Source: Acheta domesticus (lineage: Eukaryota; Arthropoda; Insecta; Orthoptera; Gryllidae). Taken from it: a stretch of 64,000 bases of DNA. Each line of letters opens with the position of its first letter. Within the stretch, counting starts at the first letter, position 1. A model generated the notes under the pieces. It made no database searches, was not told the DNA's origin, and was given only the letters and a program-made list of their open reading frames with translations. Where the stretch lies: assembly GCA_031308135.1 (NCBI GenBank), contig JAHLJT010002630.1, positions 100,809,608 through 100,873,607 on the forward strand, in the 5' to 3' direction. Of this stretch, positions 33,931 to 45,194 are shown piece by piece. The translations under genes and the position numbers were made by a program.

Positions 33931-34266
33931 TGTACAGGTAGTGCTGTAAAACGTCCATCTGTTTACAAAATTTCAAACACATGTCTCATGAAAGCGCGTT
34001 TCATTTGATTATATTACGAGCTTAAGGCAACACTTATCTGCCTGATATTTTTAATTTTAATTATAACATTTTATTTTATAGAAACATTTCTGAAAATTTT
34101 AAAACGCTCATGCTGACACCTTTTATGATGTTATGGAAAACAACATGAAATTCTAATTGTATTACTGCAACGTTTTCAGGTGAAAGTTTGATCAGATTGG
34201 TACGGCGCGCCAGGCAGATAAGGGTTAACTGCGCAAAATAGTAACGCATTGCAAAATACCTCGTAC
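33931..34266. other. intron 3 of gene A, no recognised feature
   Basis: AT-rich sequence up to the exon 3 donor. Confidence 0.5.
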
Positions 34267-34416
34267 CTCGTAGTGCCCTCGTTGAAGAGGGTTATCTAAA
34301 CAGTGCGCTGCGGTGAGAACGGTGTTTTCATTCAGAAGGCAGCCTCCGCAGAAGTGCTGGTCCCCGATATGCAGGATCTCCGATTATCTGAATGGACACT
34401 TGGAACGGAAACTCTC
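34267..34416 (-). CDS. gene A exon 3 (catalytic His, +1 frame break)
   Basis: Acceptor TTCGACAG, donor GAG|GTACGAG, 150 nt. The frame from exon 2 gives EFPFQVSIQ. The catalytic part, HFCGGCLLNENTVLTAAHCL ending HYE, lies one base further on. From the end of VSIQ to the CGG codon there are 37 nt, one more than 36. Without a frame change, translation stops at TGA within CTGAATGA. Gene B has the same 37-nt spacing. Confidence 0.8.
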
Positions 34417-34544
34417 CTGTCGAATAATAAAAGAATATTTGCACCAAACTAGCTGGCACCTGGTGCGTTGCTGCCGCATAAGAAATAATTGTTTGATATT
34501 TGAAAGACTTATCTTGTTGTTTTTCTTATTTAAGAAGTAATTAC

Positions 34545-34865
34545 TTCCCCCTCTCAATTTCTCCCTCTCTTTCCCTCGCTTTTTCCCTGTCTCTCCCTTT
34601 TCCCTCCTCTCCTTTTCCCCTCTCTCTCTTCCCTCTTTCCAATTATTTTCCTCTCTCTCTTCCCTCTTTTTCTTTCTGTTTTCTCTCTTTCCCTCCCTCT
34701 TCCCTGTCTTTCTCTCTATTCTCCCTCTCATTTTTTCTCTTACTCTGTCTTTTTCCCCTCTCTCTCTCCTCTCTCTTTTTCCTTCTCTTTCTTCTCTCTT
34801 TTTCTTTCTCTCTTTTCCCTCTCTTCTCTCATTATTGTACCTCCCGCTCCTCCTGTCTTTCTCTG
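34545..34865. repeat. CT-rich low-complexity tract
   Basis: Interrupted CTCTCTCTTCCCTCTTT polypyrimidine on the plus strand, thus polypurine on the gene A transcript about 130 nt upstream of the exon 3 acceptor. The long open frames on both strands are artefacts of composition. Confidence 0.9.
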
Positions 34866-35139
34866 ACTCAAACCACGTCACACGGAGACGCTCAGGAGCA
34901 ATGAGGTTCAGATGGGTTGGGAATTGCATTTAAATGAACGCCATCTTGTGCTGCAGCGCCATCTAATGGAGTTACAATAAATGTACTATGCCTATATCCT
35001 TCCCACAAGAGCAAGCAATAATGTGACAAAGTTTTATCGCAATCAGATGAACGGTACGGCAGCGCATTAAGCACGAACCAAGAAAAAACATTGATTTGTA
35101 TATATTAAGTTATCAGGTAAAATGGCTATAAAATGGCTC

Positions 35140-35290
35140 AGTAATAAAATTCCTTCTCGCTGCAGCGTCTCTGAAAGTGAAATCGTGCGGTTCGAGTCTT
35201 GACGGCGGACGATTTTCACCTGTAGGTGTAGAGGTAGCCCGAATTCAGCTGCTGAGTAGAGGAGAAATTCAATGGCCAGTTTCTCTGATA
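35140..35290 (+). mobile_element. degenerate SINE-1 head
   Basis: GGTTCGAGTCTTGACGGCGG (B-box-like) followed by GAATTCAGCTGCTGAGTAGAGGAGAA matches the SINE-1 region after the head. The rest is lost. Confidence 0.4.
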
Positions 35291-36154
35291 GGAAGTATTT
35301 GACGGTATCTCTGATTAGTTTAGAGAATGCTATGGCAGGAGGTTATGGTATATTAAACCCGAAATATGCAAAGATTTTAAATATATTGTAAGTAACTTTT
35401 TTCATATATTGATTGAATAAATGTGTCTACAATGAAAACAAGAACATTAAGAAAAAAAAATTGAAAGTTTATTTTCGGGGATAACGGACTTTTGGCTACA
35501 GAAATAGGGGACCTGAGCTGTGACATCCTAATTTTAGAACTACTATCTCTGTTGCTTCAAATATTTTGTCTTATGATAACAGATGATTTGAACATTGTGC
35601 CTCAACTAAAATAAAATTTGTAACATTCGTATTTATGTACGTTTAACATTTTTAATTAGTTTTGGTTCATGCACTAACTATATATTTCGGAATTATAACA
35701 CAAAAGAATCAGAGGGTTTTCTCACAGAGAATCGGAGGTATGTTTCAGGTTCACAATGAAAGCCAGAACGTCGAATTTCGGAGAAAGTTAAAACGCTCTA
35801 GAAAGCTCCAGGGTTATAGGCTATGTCTTCTTTTTCTATTCCCTTATCTTTTCTATGCTATTCGTTCGTCCTCTTAAATATCCTCTTCTATTCTTATTCT
35901 CTAATGTTGTCTGTTTTTGAAATTGTTTAATTTTTTTTACAGGAATCACACCACGTTTGAAAAAGAGGGCGTGTTTTCTCTAAAGCTAGGCTACATAAAT
36001 ACACAAATAAAAACAAAATTAAAGATCGCAGGATCAAACGTGTTTCGCCGTGTTGAAGAGAACATATATAACGTTCTGATTCTGTTAAAAGTAAAAAAGA
36101 AAAACAGATTTCCTGCGATTTTCCAGTATTTTTGAGGTATAATATATCTTAACA
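35291..36154. other. intron 2 of gene A, no recognised feature
   Basis: AT-rich. The open frames at 35662 and 35917 have no recognisable content. Confidence 0.4.
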
Positions 36155-36310
36155 AATGGTCCACTGGTTACGCGCGATCTTTCCTTCCTCGTCTTTCCTC
36201 TTACAGCTGAGTTTCAATGCGCTACACTTCCACTCGTGTGGAGACACCTGTCGGGGTGTTAGAACTTTTCCCAGCTAGGGCGTTTCCCGCTTGGGAGGGG
36301 GAAACCCACA
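36155..36310 (+). mobile_element. SINE-1 fragment
   Basis: GGTCCACTGGTTACGCGCGATCTTTCCTTCCTC through CCCAGCTAGGGCGTTTCCCGCTTGGGAG matches the SINE-1 body, with an internal deletion. Confidence 0.6.
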
Positions 36311-36360
36311 AGCACACAGTGTCAGTTCATTTTCAGTATTTCCTCTCTACTAATGAAAGT

Positions 36361-37013
36361 AAACTAGCGTGCCCATGCGAGATGTCTACCAAAGCTATAT
36401 CCCATCCTCTTCTTTATTTTTCCATTTCCATATTACGCCTGCAATATATATTTTTCTTCAAGACCCTCTTATCGTCCGTCACTTGTTCTATTACGTCGCC
36501 TTGTAATTGATAACAATATAATACAGCCCTTGTCAATACAAACTATTCTTTTTTAATTGTATTATCCAGCAAAGAGATACACCCTTGAAATTAAATCGCA
36601 GAGAATATCAATTAATTACTAATTTCACACAGAGGTGCACATTCTACAGGCTCCGAACGTGTGGTGTAGATTCGAGAAGCGTCGAAACAGTACAAATATA
36701 ATAGATTGATCAAAAATATCTCATCCTGTAGATTACGGTGTGATGAACGTTTCTCTTAGGCCTTTATCCGCCAAATTTTAGTTTTTAAGGCCTTAGAACG
36801 CTTCGTTTAGGAGTTATTTCACGATATACAGTACAAAAGTCTCACGTGCTTAGCAGGGTTGCGTTTGCCATGACTATCTGCGTTTTTTTCAAACAAATCC
36901 GTAATATTTTTAAAGTCAAAGGGCAATTCATGACGTCTCCGTAAAATTCTCTTTCTTTAAAAACCTCATTAATAAAGATTGGTTGCGTGCGAGAGCCGCA
37001 AAGAGAAGGTATG
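36361..37013 (+). repeat. dispersed repeat E, copy 2
   Basis: Direct counterpart of 28782-29428. Both copies lie in gene A introns and in the same orientation. Confidence 0.75.
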
Positions 37014-37075
37014 CAACTGAAATATCAAGAACTGATTAATATAAATAAATGACGATTATAACACCAATAACTCAC

Positions 37076-37159
37076 CGTGGACGGCGTCGCGCCCTCCTAT
37101 CACCAACTTCTCTTGTCTCGTGAGCAAGTAGTCAGGAAGCAGCTTGATGCGCTCCGCCC
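37076..37159 (-). CDS. gene A exon 2 (pro-region and activation site)
   Basis: Acceptor GTGTTGCAG, donor CACG|GTGAGT; 84 nt, phase 1 at both ends. It encodes AERIKLLPDYLLTRQEKL, then VIGGRDAVH. VIGG aligns with the IVGG neo-N-terminus of S1 proteases. The residue before it is Leu, so activation would not be by a trypsin-like enzyme. It differs from gene B exon 2 at 2 of 84 bases. Confidence 0.8.
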
Positions 37160-37414
37160 CTGCAACACGCAACCCTGCGCTTCACCACCACTTCACTCCC
37201 TTCCTGGAGCTCTTGGTGCGTAAATTAGGCTCCCGACCAAGCGACACTTCAGACGTTCCCGCTGAATTTAATATTTTCAGCGCGTATGACTAATACGAAC
37301 TCGTTGTGTACTTAACTCGTGCTCATAGCGATAGAAATATCTATGCATGTCTAAGTTGAAATGTCTTACAGAAAACAGTTTCAATTCGAAATGAGTAGTG
37401 ATGCGTATACTTAC

Positions 37415-37478
37415 CAACATCCTTCAGTGACATAAAAGTCACAAAACCCAACAAAATTCGGGCAATTAGGCCTTTCAT
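37415..37478 (-). CDS. gene A exon 1 (signal peptide)
   Basis: ATG at 37478-37476 in context AACC-ATG-A, donor GTTG|GTAAGT. It encodes MKGLIARILLGFVTFMSLKD, a short basic N-terminus plus hydrophobic core. Intron 1 is 255 bp, the same length as in gene B and about 97% identical. Confidence 0.8.
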
Positions 37479-37573
37479 GGTTGGTTTGAAATAATAATCT
37501 GTTCAATCTGAAATTACTAGATCTGTTGTTTGCATTACTTTTCTCGCCTCTGCCTCTGTGAAATAGTCATCCC

Positions 37574-37585
37574 CTCTTATATTAT
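37574..37585 (-). promoter_or_regulatory. TATA-like box of gene A
   Basis: The minus strand reads TAATATAAGAGG about 100 nt upstream of the ATG. An ATATAAGA-type sequence is present at the corresponding place in gene B (59026-59036). Homology between A and B continues through about 37725 and 59190, so both carry a duplicated promoter region. Confidence 0.45.
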
Positions 37586-37858
37586 GTCGATATCTCTCGA
37601 TAATGTCGCACAGATACTGCTCGGTAAAGTCCAATGCAGAGCTCTCCACCTTCACTCATTTTTAATCCTATGCACGTGAAAGAATTATTGAAAAGTAACG
37701 CCCACATTCCTTTGTTTAATGCAGTTTTCCTGACGTATTTATCACGCTTCATCTCAACAGCTTCTAATCGCACAAAGTTGCGCGTCACACTGCCACCCAT
37801 CCTTACAAAATTCAACGTGAGTTTAAAAAAAAATATTTCAAAAAACCGAAATAGATCC

Positions 37859-38172
37859 ACTGGCTTGGGTGGCTCAGAGCATCATCTGACGTCAAAGCAG
37901 TGCCTCTAACCGCAAGGTCCCAGGGTTTGAGTACCGACAGTGACAGTATTTTCAACACAAGCTAAAGAGCTACTTCGAATTCAACCGCTGACTGAAGGAG
38001 AATTTTAGTAGTCGGCTGCTCTGATCGGTAGTTTTCCGTGTTTTTCCGGTCCACTCCAGGCGAATGCCGCAACAAACGGACCACGGACCTCGCGTGATCT
38101 TCCCTTCCAGTTCCTTCCTTCATTCACCCATTACTTATGCGCATACTAACATGCCCTACACTAATAGGCTTG
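37859..38172 (+). mobile_element. SINE-1 copy, 3'-truncated
   Basis: A-box GGGTGGCTCAGAGC and B-box GGGTTTGAGTACC are followed by the body to GCCCTACACTAATAGG, where the match ends. Confidence 0.7.
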
Positions 38173-38824
38173 ATACCATAAAACAGAAAATCCCGAGACG
38201 TATATTTACCTGTTGTTAGATAACATTTTATTATATCAGAAATTGATACAATTAAAAAAAATCTTTCGTTTCATTAGTGTTCTATGAAAACAACGAAACA
38301 GTTGAAACATTTTCAAAAATCAAATTAAATAAATATATTTAATAAAGTGAATATATAACTTGTAAAGTTCTTGTTGAGCAGTGTAGAATATTAATAATTA
38401 ATATGGGGCGTATTTTATTGAAATGGCATTTTTTTTTCCTTTTCACTTTAGAACAATGCCGTTTAGTACAGAAATTCATTTTATGTTATGACGAAACGAA
38501 CTGATCCATTTTTATGTCATTTTTTGGCCTTTGTCGATTTCGACTAATAAGTCATTGTTTGCCTTTTTATGTCTTTTTTAATGCATTTTCATTGATTTTG
38601 TCGATTTTAATAACATTTTAATGGTACTTTCTTCAAACAATATTTACGAGATGCAACAAATGTTCTTCTCAGAATTCCTGACTAGCCTATTCGATGTCTT
38701 CGCTCATATATTGCAATGTCAGCCGTTCTATGCTGAGTTCTATGTAATCCAATGTTCCTGTAACGTCTATTGGCGCTGTTCTCAGTTCGGCGGATTTCGC
38801 GATAAATACAGACAGAGATTTTCT
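38173..38824. other. no recognised feature
   Basis: AT-rich, with the phrase TTTTATGTC.TTTTTGGCCTTTGTCGATTT partly reiterated at 38510-38600. Confidence 0.4.
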
Positions 38825-40622
38825 TTTAAACTAGCGGTGCTACAGAATGGCACAGACTTTCCCGAATTAGTTTTCTATTTCCTTGAGTCTTCGCTAGCTA
38901 TTTGGAATTCCCACGTACTCTTTCTTGCCAACTGCCATCTATCATCGCAAAAAGTACATTTTTTTGCATTTTCTTAATTTTAGTTAATTTAATTTAAGTT
39001 TCGCTGTTGGTAGAACGGAAATATTCATTTTAGAATATTAAAGAACACAAAAACTAGTCCTAAATGGCAATTTTCTTTTAAGAATTATGTGCCGTTTTAA
39101 AGAAAATTGCGTTTCAGCTGCTACTAAAAATGCGAAATTTAAGGCTCATTTTCACAGAAAACTTCAGTGGAGTTTTCAAAATACTTTATTTGAAGTTATT
39201 TGACGCACATACACTCACAAATATAATAATCTTTACTAAATTGCATGTAATGTGCATATTAAAGATGTGAGAGATCTTTAAAAAAATTACATTTATATCA
39301 TTTTTGAAATAACAAAAAATAACTCAAAATAATCTTTAAGTCATATTAAAGAGTGTAATTAAGCACTATCCGTTACAAAAGTTTCAAGAAACAAATTGCA
39401 GCCATATATGAGAAAATGGCGTTTGAGCGTTTCTGAAAATGCGGAATTTTGAGCTACTTTTCACAGAAAACGGTTGTGTTTTCGAGAAACTTTACTTAAA
39501 ATTATTTAAAAGCACATGTACTCGTAAATATAGTAATGTGAAAAAATCGCCACTAAAGTAAATATTAACGACGTGAGAGACAAGTCAAAAAAATTACATT
39601 TTTGCAATTTTTGAAAAAACAAAATAATAGAGCAATATGGCGTTTTTGTCATCTCATAAAATACATTAGGCCCTATACCTACCAAAAGTTAAAAAAATTG
39701 GAGCCGTTTTTGAGAAAATCTTGTTTTTGTAATTATTTAAAATTGCACATATTGTACCCAATATTGCGCGAAAACTACTAAACTTTTCAAACAAATGTAT
39801 ATGACCTTAATAAAAGAACTCACTTTGGACAATAAATTTTATTTGAAAGAAAAATGTCTATCTTCAATTTTGTAGTTCCAGAAAGACTCCGAAATTTTTT
39901 TAAATTTTGCAATTTTCGAAAATTTAGTTATCCGTGAAAATCTGACCTACGCCACCTTAATAAGTGTATTTTACTCTATTCTCACAAGAAATTTAAAGAA
40001 AAAAATTGGAGCCGTTTTTGAGAAAATTTTGAAAATGTCCGGGGGGCTTAATGTAAAGTACCCTCAAATTGTGAAGAAAGTTTTTCAAAATCAAGGCGCC
40101 ACGAGTGGACGCAGATCGGCCGGAGACTTTCCATTTGGAAGAAATCGCACGTATGGTTCACGCGCTAGAGTTGTTCACAGAAAAGTCGGAGGGACGGACG
40201 GACGGACGTTTTGAAAATACCCACTTTTTCGGTATCAGGGGAGCCCAAAACGTGTATTTCCGTTGAAATCTCGAAATCGATTTTCCGCAGCATTACATAA
40301 CTTTCCTTATACTACTACTTCAAATTTGGCATTTTTAGTAGCGCTGAAACGCAATTTTATTTAAAACGGCACATAATTTTTAAAAGAAAATTGTCATATA
40401 CGACTAGGTTATTGTTTTTTCTAATATTCTAAAACTAATATTTTCGTTTTACCAATAGGAAACCGAAAAATTAAGAAAATGACAAAAAAATGTACTTTTG
40501 GCGGTGATAGATGGTAGCTGGCAAGAAAGAGTGTGTGGCAATTCCGAATAGCTAGCGAAGACCCAAGGAAATAGAAAACTAACTCGGGAAGTCTGTGCCA
40601 TTTTGTAGCACCACTAGTTCAA
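38825..40622 (+). repeat. family F copy F2 with inverted arms
   Basis: 38825-40310 is colinear with F1. The following 40318-40622 is a reverse-complement copy of the first 300 bp (38825-39120). The whole is therefore a 1.8 kb element with about 300-bp terminal inverted repeats. It contains GGACGGACGGACGGACG at 40192-40208 and the GAAAATGTCCGGGGGGCTTA landmark. Confidence 0.75.
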
Positions 40623-40760
40623 ACCAATTTTTGAGTGCGTATTGCGGTTCATCCATTCGGAATATCCACGTAGTTCATTAGACAAAATATGGTTAGAATT
40701 GTCTTAAGAGCTTATTTTCGAAGTTTCGACGTTTCTTCCCGGACATCTGTATATTACGTA
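40623..40760. repeat. partial copy of the 47618-48209 foldback
   Basis: GAATATCCACGTAGTTCATTA to CGACGTTTCTTCCCGGACAT matches the right half of that element. Confidence 0.6.
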
Positions 40761-41123
40761 TATAAAGGGAACGCTTTACATATCAAATACGATTAGAATG
40801 GATTTAGATAAATACATTTAAGAACGTTTTTTGTTATTTTTTATTTATATTTTTACTTTTATTTTTCGGGGAATATCTCTTTGCTTCCATACGATTCCAT
40901 CAAATTGGTAAAATCTGGTTTCTAGAGATCCCGAGAGACAAATTCATAAACTATTTCTCAAATTTTCCATTCTTAATCGAACCTTGAGCTAGGTTTCGAG
41001 TAATTTCATTACTGAAAATGCTTGACCACAGACATATGTGCTACTATACATAGACATTCGAGTAGCATTAGCTGCGACCCCCAGGCCACCAGTTGGACAA
41101 TCCTGCACTGAAGAGAGAAGACG

Positions 41124-41350
41124 TCTTGGAACATTGAACGTTTCTTCGTCTGAAATTCATCCTAGAAGGTCCTGAATGCTAGCGATGATCTTAAGTAAGC
41201 AACTAACATTTCAATTATTCATTCAAAGAATGACAATATCTTGGAACGTTGGACGTTTCTTCGTCTGGAATTCATCCTAAAAGCTCCTGAATGCTAGCGA
41301 TGATCTGAAGTAAGCAACTAACATTTCAATTTATTCAAAGAATGACAATG
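41124..41350. repeat. tandem duplication, 115-bp unit
   Basis: Two direct copies (41124-41238, 41239-41350), each with CGTTTCTTCGTCTG.AATTCA and CTGAATGCTAGCGATGATCT, about 92% identical. Confidence 0.85.
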
Positions 41351-41564
41351 ATCAGGAATGATTCTTTAATATAAATTGAGCTCATTAGCCATAATTAAAC
41401 TGCAATAAGCAGCGTATTCGTTATTTGAAAAAAAGGCTGATTATTATATTAAATTGCAATCAATTAAAAAATTCGCCTACAACAATAAATGATACTGCCA
41501 CAACAACTCTGGACAACCCTGGACAACTCTGTTCTACAGTGTCTGTGAACAGTGAAATGCATAG

Positions 41565-41935
41565 GTGCGGCTTTGTTGGTATAACGGTTAGCGTATGTGG
41601 TTGTTATATCCCAAGTTTGTGGGTTCAAGCCTGAACCGCGGGTTTTTAAGGACAAAAAATTACTTCATACGCCTTCCTTCCGAAGTGAAGTAAAGTTGGC
41701 TGTTCCAGGTCGTAGATTTACTGCATGTAAAATATTCTCGCGTCTAAAAGATGCGACTGAGCAAAAATTAAAGTTCTCGTTTCGTCGCCAGAGGATACCT
41801 TCTTTCTCCGCTAGATGGTGAAAGACGCGTAGCGATATTTGCGTGGTCAGGCCCAAGAGTGGACCTGATGACTGACGACTTGAGCCTCGCCATGTAAAAT
41901 AACGCTACATTGAATTGAATTGAATTAAATTGAAA
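41565..41935 (+). mobile_element. SINE-2 copy, full length
   Basis: The head GTTGGTATAACGGTTAGCGT (A-box) and GGGTTCAAGCCTG (B-box) is followed by a body and a TTGAATTGAATTGAATTAAATTG tail. The same head and body, in minus orientation, occur at 10492-10826. Confidence 0.75.
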
Positions 41936-42271
41936 AGTGTAGAACTGTTCGTCCATTATGTAAGTAGATTCTGTTTTGGATCAGATGTGACCCTACACGT
42001 TTTAAACTATAGTTTACAAGTACTTCGTGCACAGATGTTATTTGGAATTATTAATTGCGAAAATGATGCTATTTATTTCCTGTTTTTACTATACGTAATA
42101 AATAACAGTAATGTCATTTTCAGAAAAACATTCTATCGTAACAACACACGTAGAACATGACATCAGTATCGTATCTAAAACGAGAAGTGCATGTGAATAA
42201 TTTTCGGTGGTGCAAAACCTTATTTGCACCTAGGGGTCACAATGACCCAAAACAGGGTCTAGGAGGTCACG
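41936..42271. other. no recognised feature
   Basis: AT-rich to mixed sequence before the hAT element. Confidence 0.4.
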
Positions 42272-42279
42272 GTGTAAGA

Positions 42280-42838
42280 CAGGGGTCCTCAAACTACGGC
42301 CCGCGGGCCACATGCGGCCCGCCGAGGACATTTCTACGGCCCGCCGGGTTTTTATGGTTTAAAGAATTTTTTTTCTTAAAATCCGCACATTTTTTTACTA
42401 TGTGTTGGGGTGTCTAGGGATGGCAAAAAAATAGATAATTTTAAAACAACGATGTTTCCACCAGAAACATTGGTGTCTTTTTAAATTATTTTTTAAATAT
42501 TGTATTTTTTCCCGTTTTGATTCTTTACTTCAAAATAAGATATATGCAGATTTTTCTAAGTCTGCCTCTCAAGGCCTGTCTTCACGATGGAATATGTCAC
42601 GGTACCTCCAGTCTTTCTCAGTCGTGCCGCTAGATATCGCATGATCGCGACCGTATCAAGCAGTGCTTGCGACCATGCGACATCTAGCGGCAGGACCGAG
42701 AAAGACAGCGAAATGCCGTGTGATCGGCCAAAGGGGCTTGAGAAGCAGAGTTTGACAAATCGTACTATATAATCCGGCCCTCCGACGGCCTAAGGGACAG
42801 TGAACTGGCCCCCCGTTTAAAAAGTGTGAGGACCCCTG
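42280..42838. mobile_element. non-autonomous hAT element, complete copy 2
   Basis: Ends CAGGGGTCCTCAAAC and GTGTGAGGACCCCTG are inverted. Flanking octamers GTGTAAGA (42272-42279) and GTGTAGGA (42839-42846) are an 8-bp target duplication with one mismatch, diagnostic of hAT. The subterminal CGGCCCGCGGGCC is itself palindromic. 559 bp, no transposase; a nested MITE lies at 42541. Confidence 0.8.
42541..42770. mobile_element. palindromic MITE M4 nested in hAT copy 2
   Basis: TGCAGATTTTTCTAAGTCTG ... CAAATCGTACTATA with the GATGGAATATGTCACGG core. Same location in the host element as M2 in copy 1. Confidence 0.65.
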
Positions 42839-42846
42839 GTGTAGGA

Positions 42847-43773
42847 GCATAGGAGCATTCTAAAAATTCGGAAGAATAGAAGAAGCTAAGGTGGCGGATA
42901 CCACACGACCTTCCCCTATAGGAGAGTAGAATGTAGGACGCGGTGCGAGGATGTTAAGGTGAATTTTGGAATTCTCTCGCCAGCGCTCGTCGAGGCCACA
43001 TTGGTTGGATGGGATCGGTACCATCAGTTAGGATCAGGATTAGTTTTTCAATAAGAGGGAAGTGGGTGACACGGAATTGGGTGAGATATTTTTCTGGGTT
43101 TCAAATGTCATCAATCAAAAGATGTCAAAATTATTTTGGAATGTTATGTAAAATTTGGAATAGAGTATGTGCTCGGTACGAAATTTATGGGAGGAAGAAT
43201 CGTAGACATGTCTTAAATTCAACAATTCGTGTCGGACGTACTGTGGCGAATAGGTATCAAAGATTACATACAAGATACGCGGTACAGCTTAAGGAACACT
43301 TGGTAATTATTCGTAATTTTTATATCGAACCGATAATGAATCGAGAAAACCTCAGGTGACATTTATTTCTCAGTATTTGACATTGGTAGTGAATATGGTA
43401 GGCGAGATAATACACTATCAGCAAATAGGCAGCATCAAAAGAGAACACGGGCTGGTTGTTTCAATCAGAAGTAGACTCTAGAAGTCAACGTTGCGCGCAA
43501 AGATCCGTAGTAAGCCATTAGATTTTGATTTCTGATCTGTACAGGGGGATAATTATTGTATACAAAAGAAATAATATCAGATCAATTAATGAGCTCATTT
43601 GAAAGGTGTAAATCAAAAAATGCTAATAAATTCTTCTTCTTCTTCTTACTTTTATTTTAGGCTAGAGCCTGTTTTCTTACAAAGGGTACTTAATTAAAAC
43701 ATTTAAAAAAACAGATACATTACATTTATAAAGTCATATTTATAAATTGGCACTATATTCATGCTGTCTTGTT
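42847..43773. other. no recognised feature; (TTC)n at about 43625
   Basis: A 116-codon plus frame at 43009-43359 is rich in Arg/Tyr/Asn but matches nothing I know. A short (TTC)n run lies near 43625-43645. Confidence 0.35.
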
Positions 43774-43960
43774 TCACAAAATGTCTTGCCACCTAGTTCT
43801 TGGGCGTACTACTCTTCTCCTTCCTTCCGGTCTTCTATGTCTAGTCACTTTCACCAGTCTTTCTTCTTCCATTCTGTCTATATTCCATTTCTTTCTTCTT
43901 TCTCGAACCCTGTCTGAGATTATATATATTTGGCAAGTTTGTCTTATATTAATATTAGGT
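43774..43960 (-). pseudogene. LINE ORF C-terminal tail relic
   Basis: The minus frame encodes DRVRERRKKWNIDRMEEERL, VKVTRHRRPEGRRRVVRPRT, RWQDIL. The pattern (I/V)RERR..W..D.M...RL....RP.GRR..VRPR.RW.D is the characteristic tail of many insect non-LTR polymerases. No polymerase core is found next to it. Confidence 0.55.
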
Positions 43961-44479
43961 CCTTTATCCCTTAGCGTTTTATTTGTAATTTTTCTCTTTA
44001 TTTGTAATATGCCAAATGATGGAAGTGTCGGAAATGTGGGTGCTAATAAATGTAAAGTTAATTTATTGGAAAAAGGCTGATAGTTAATTGTCATCAATTT
44101 AAAATAATGTATTTGACAGACATTCCAGAGGTCGCAATTCTGTAGAGATTGCACGTACACATATAACAGATAAGAAGATGGAATGTCGATACCCATCAAT
44201 AAATGCAAATAGCTTCAATGTAATAAACGTTTTAGTTTAGGAGAAATTAACGAGCATAGCAGTGCAAATTGATGACAGAAATATTTATCGATCAATATCT
44301 TGTGAGTTTCGATAGCGTGCCAAGCGGAAAGTGGCAATAGTCGACGATTAGATGAATTAAATATCAATAAAGATTTAGATAATGTTAATATCAACAGAAG
44401 GAAAGATCGTTCGTGGGTATTTCACAATTAGGAGATTTTAACCCTTCGACTCTGTTTCTCCATTACGTACGTGGACCCT

Positions 44480-44605
44480 CGAATTAGAGGGACAGAGAGC
44501 GACAGAGACAGAGACACACAGAGGCAGACAGGGACAGGGTGATGGAAGGACGGAAAGACCGTGAGAAAGGGAGATGAGAGGGAAAAGAGGGAGATGAAGG
44601 GCAGA
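44480..44605. repeat. GA-rich low-complexity tract
   Basis: GAGAGCGACAGAGACAGAGACACACAGAGG and similar. The flanks 43961-44479 hold nothing recognised. Confidence 0.8.
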
Positions 44606-44854
44606 ACAACGTCTGCTGAGTTTTCCTAGAAATATTACAAAACGGAAATTGACACAATTGTAGAATTTTTCATATAATTTAGACCTGTAGTATGGAATCT
44701 ACTTGGGAACATTTCCGACTCCAGCTTCATAAAAAAATTATTTCAAACCAAGAAGACATAAAGACAGAAAAGTTTACATGTAAACCGGAACATAAATAGA
44801 TGATTTAAGCGGAGACATTCATGTGAATAATTTTCAGTTTTGCAAAACATTATG

Positions 44855-45010
44855 GCATGAGTGCCACGACGTGGCACGAGTGGCATAACGAAACCTCCTC
44901 TCCACGCAGTCCATCACCTCCACCACAAGAGACAACGCCATCCCTATTGTAAATTGCGGAGAGGAGCTCGTGGCATGCTACGGTGCCACGACGCGTGCCA
45001 CTGCCACCAG
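44855..45010. repeat. dyad-rich segment around GCCACGACGTGGC
   Basis: Words of the type GTGGCACGAGTGGCAT and GGTGCCACGACGCGTGCCAC make several short inverted repeats. Function unknown. Confidence 0.4.
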
Positions 45011-45194
45011 TAGAAGACCTTCACACCACTGGTCTAACGGTTAAGGAGATTTATCGGTATTTCACAGTACACTTTTTTATTAACACTTCTTAACACCAGA
45101 TGTTACAAGGAAAGTTTCGTATCCTCAATTACACAAGCACACAAAATAAAAAAAATTGTTAGACCCAAAGATTCATTGATTGATTTTCAGTGAT

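Larger units (their letters stand above)
23444..37478 (-). pseudogene. S1 serine protease gene A (chymotrypsin-like), frame-broken
   Basis: Six exons on the minus strand: 37478-37415, 37159-37076, 34416-34267, 30179-30021, 26358-26199 and 23673-23444. Together they encode a signal peptide, pro-region, VIGG activation site, TAAHC, NDIAII and GDSGSP: a complete catalytic triad for a secreted peptidase. Residues 189-192 read T-P-W-K, so the primary pocket is not trypsin-like, and Cys191 and Cys220 are both lost. Exon 3 has one extra base, exon 7 one missing base, and the exon encoding GSNT (exon 4 of gene B) was not found between 30180 and 34266. All borders that remain are canonical. Most likely a pseudogene, unless the frame breaks are assembly errors or bypassed. 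Confidence 0.7.

Noticed and set aside
34384..34929. 181- and 134-codon frames, Lys/Arg/Glu-rich or Ser/Phe/Leu-rich
   Set aside because: Low-complexity CT tract; open on both strands for compositional reasons.
43009..43359. 116-codon plus-strand ORF as a gene
   Set aside because: No recognisable domain, no exon borders and odd composition; kept only as a note in the gap entry.
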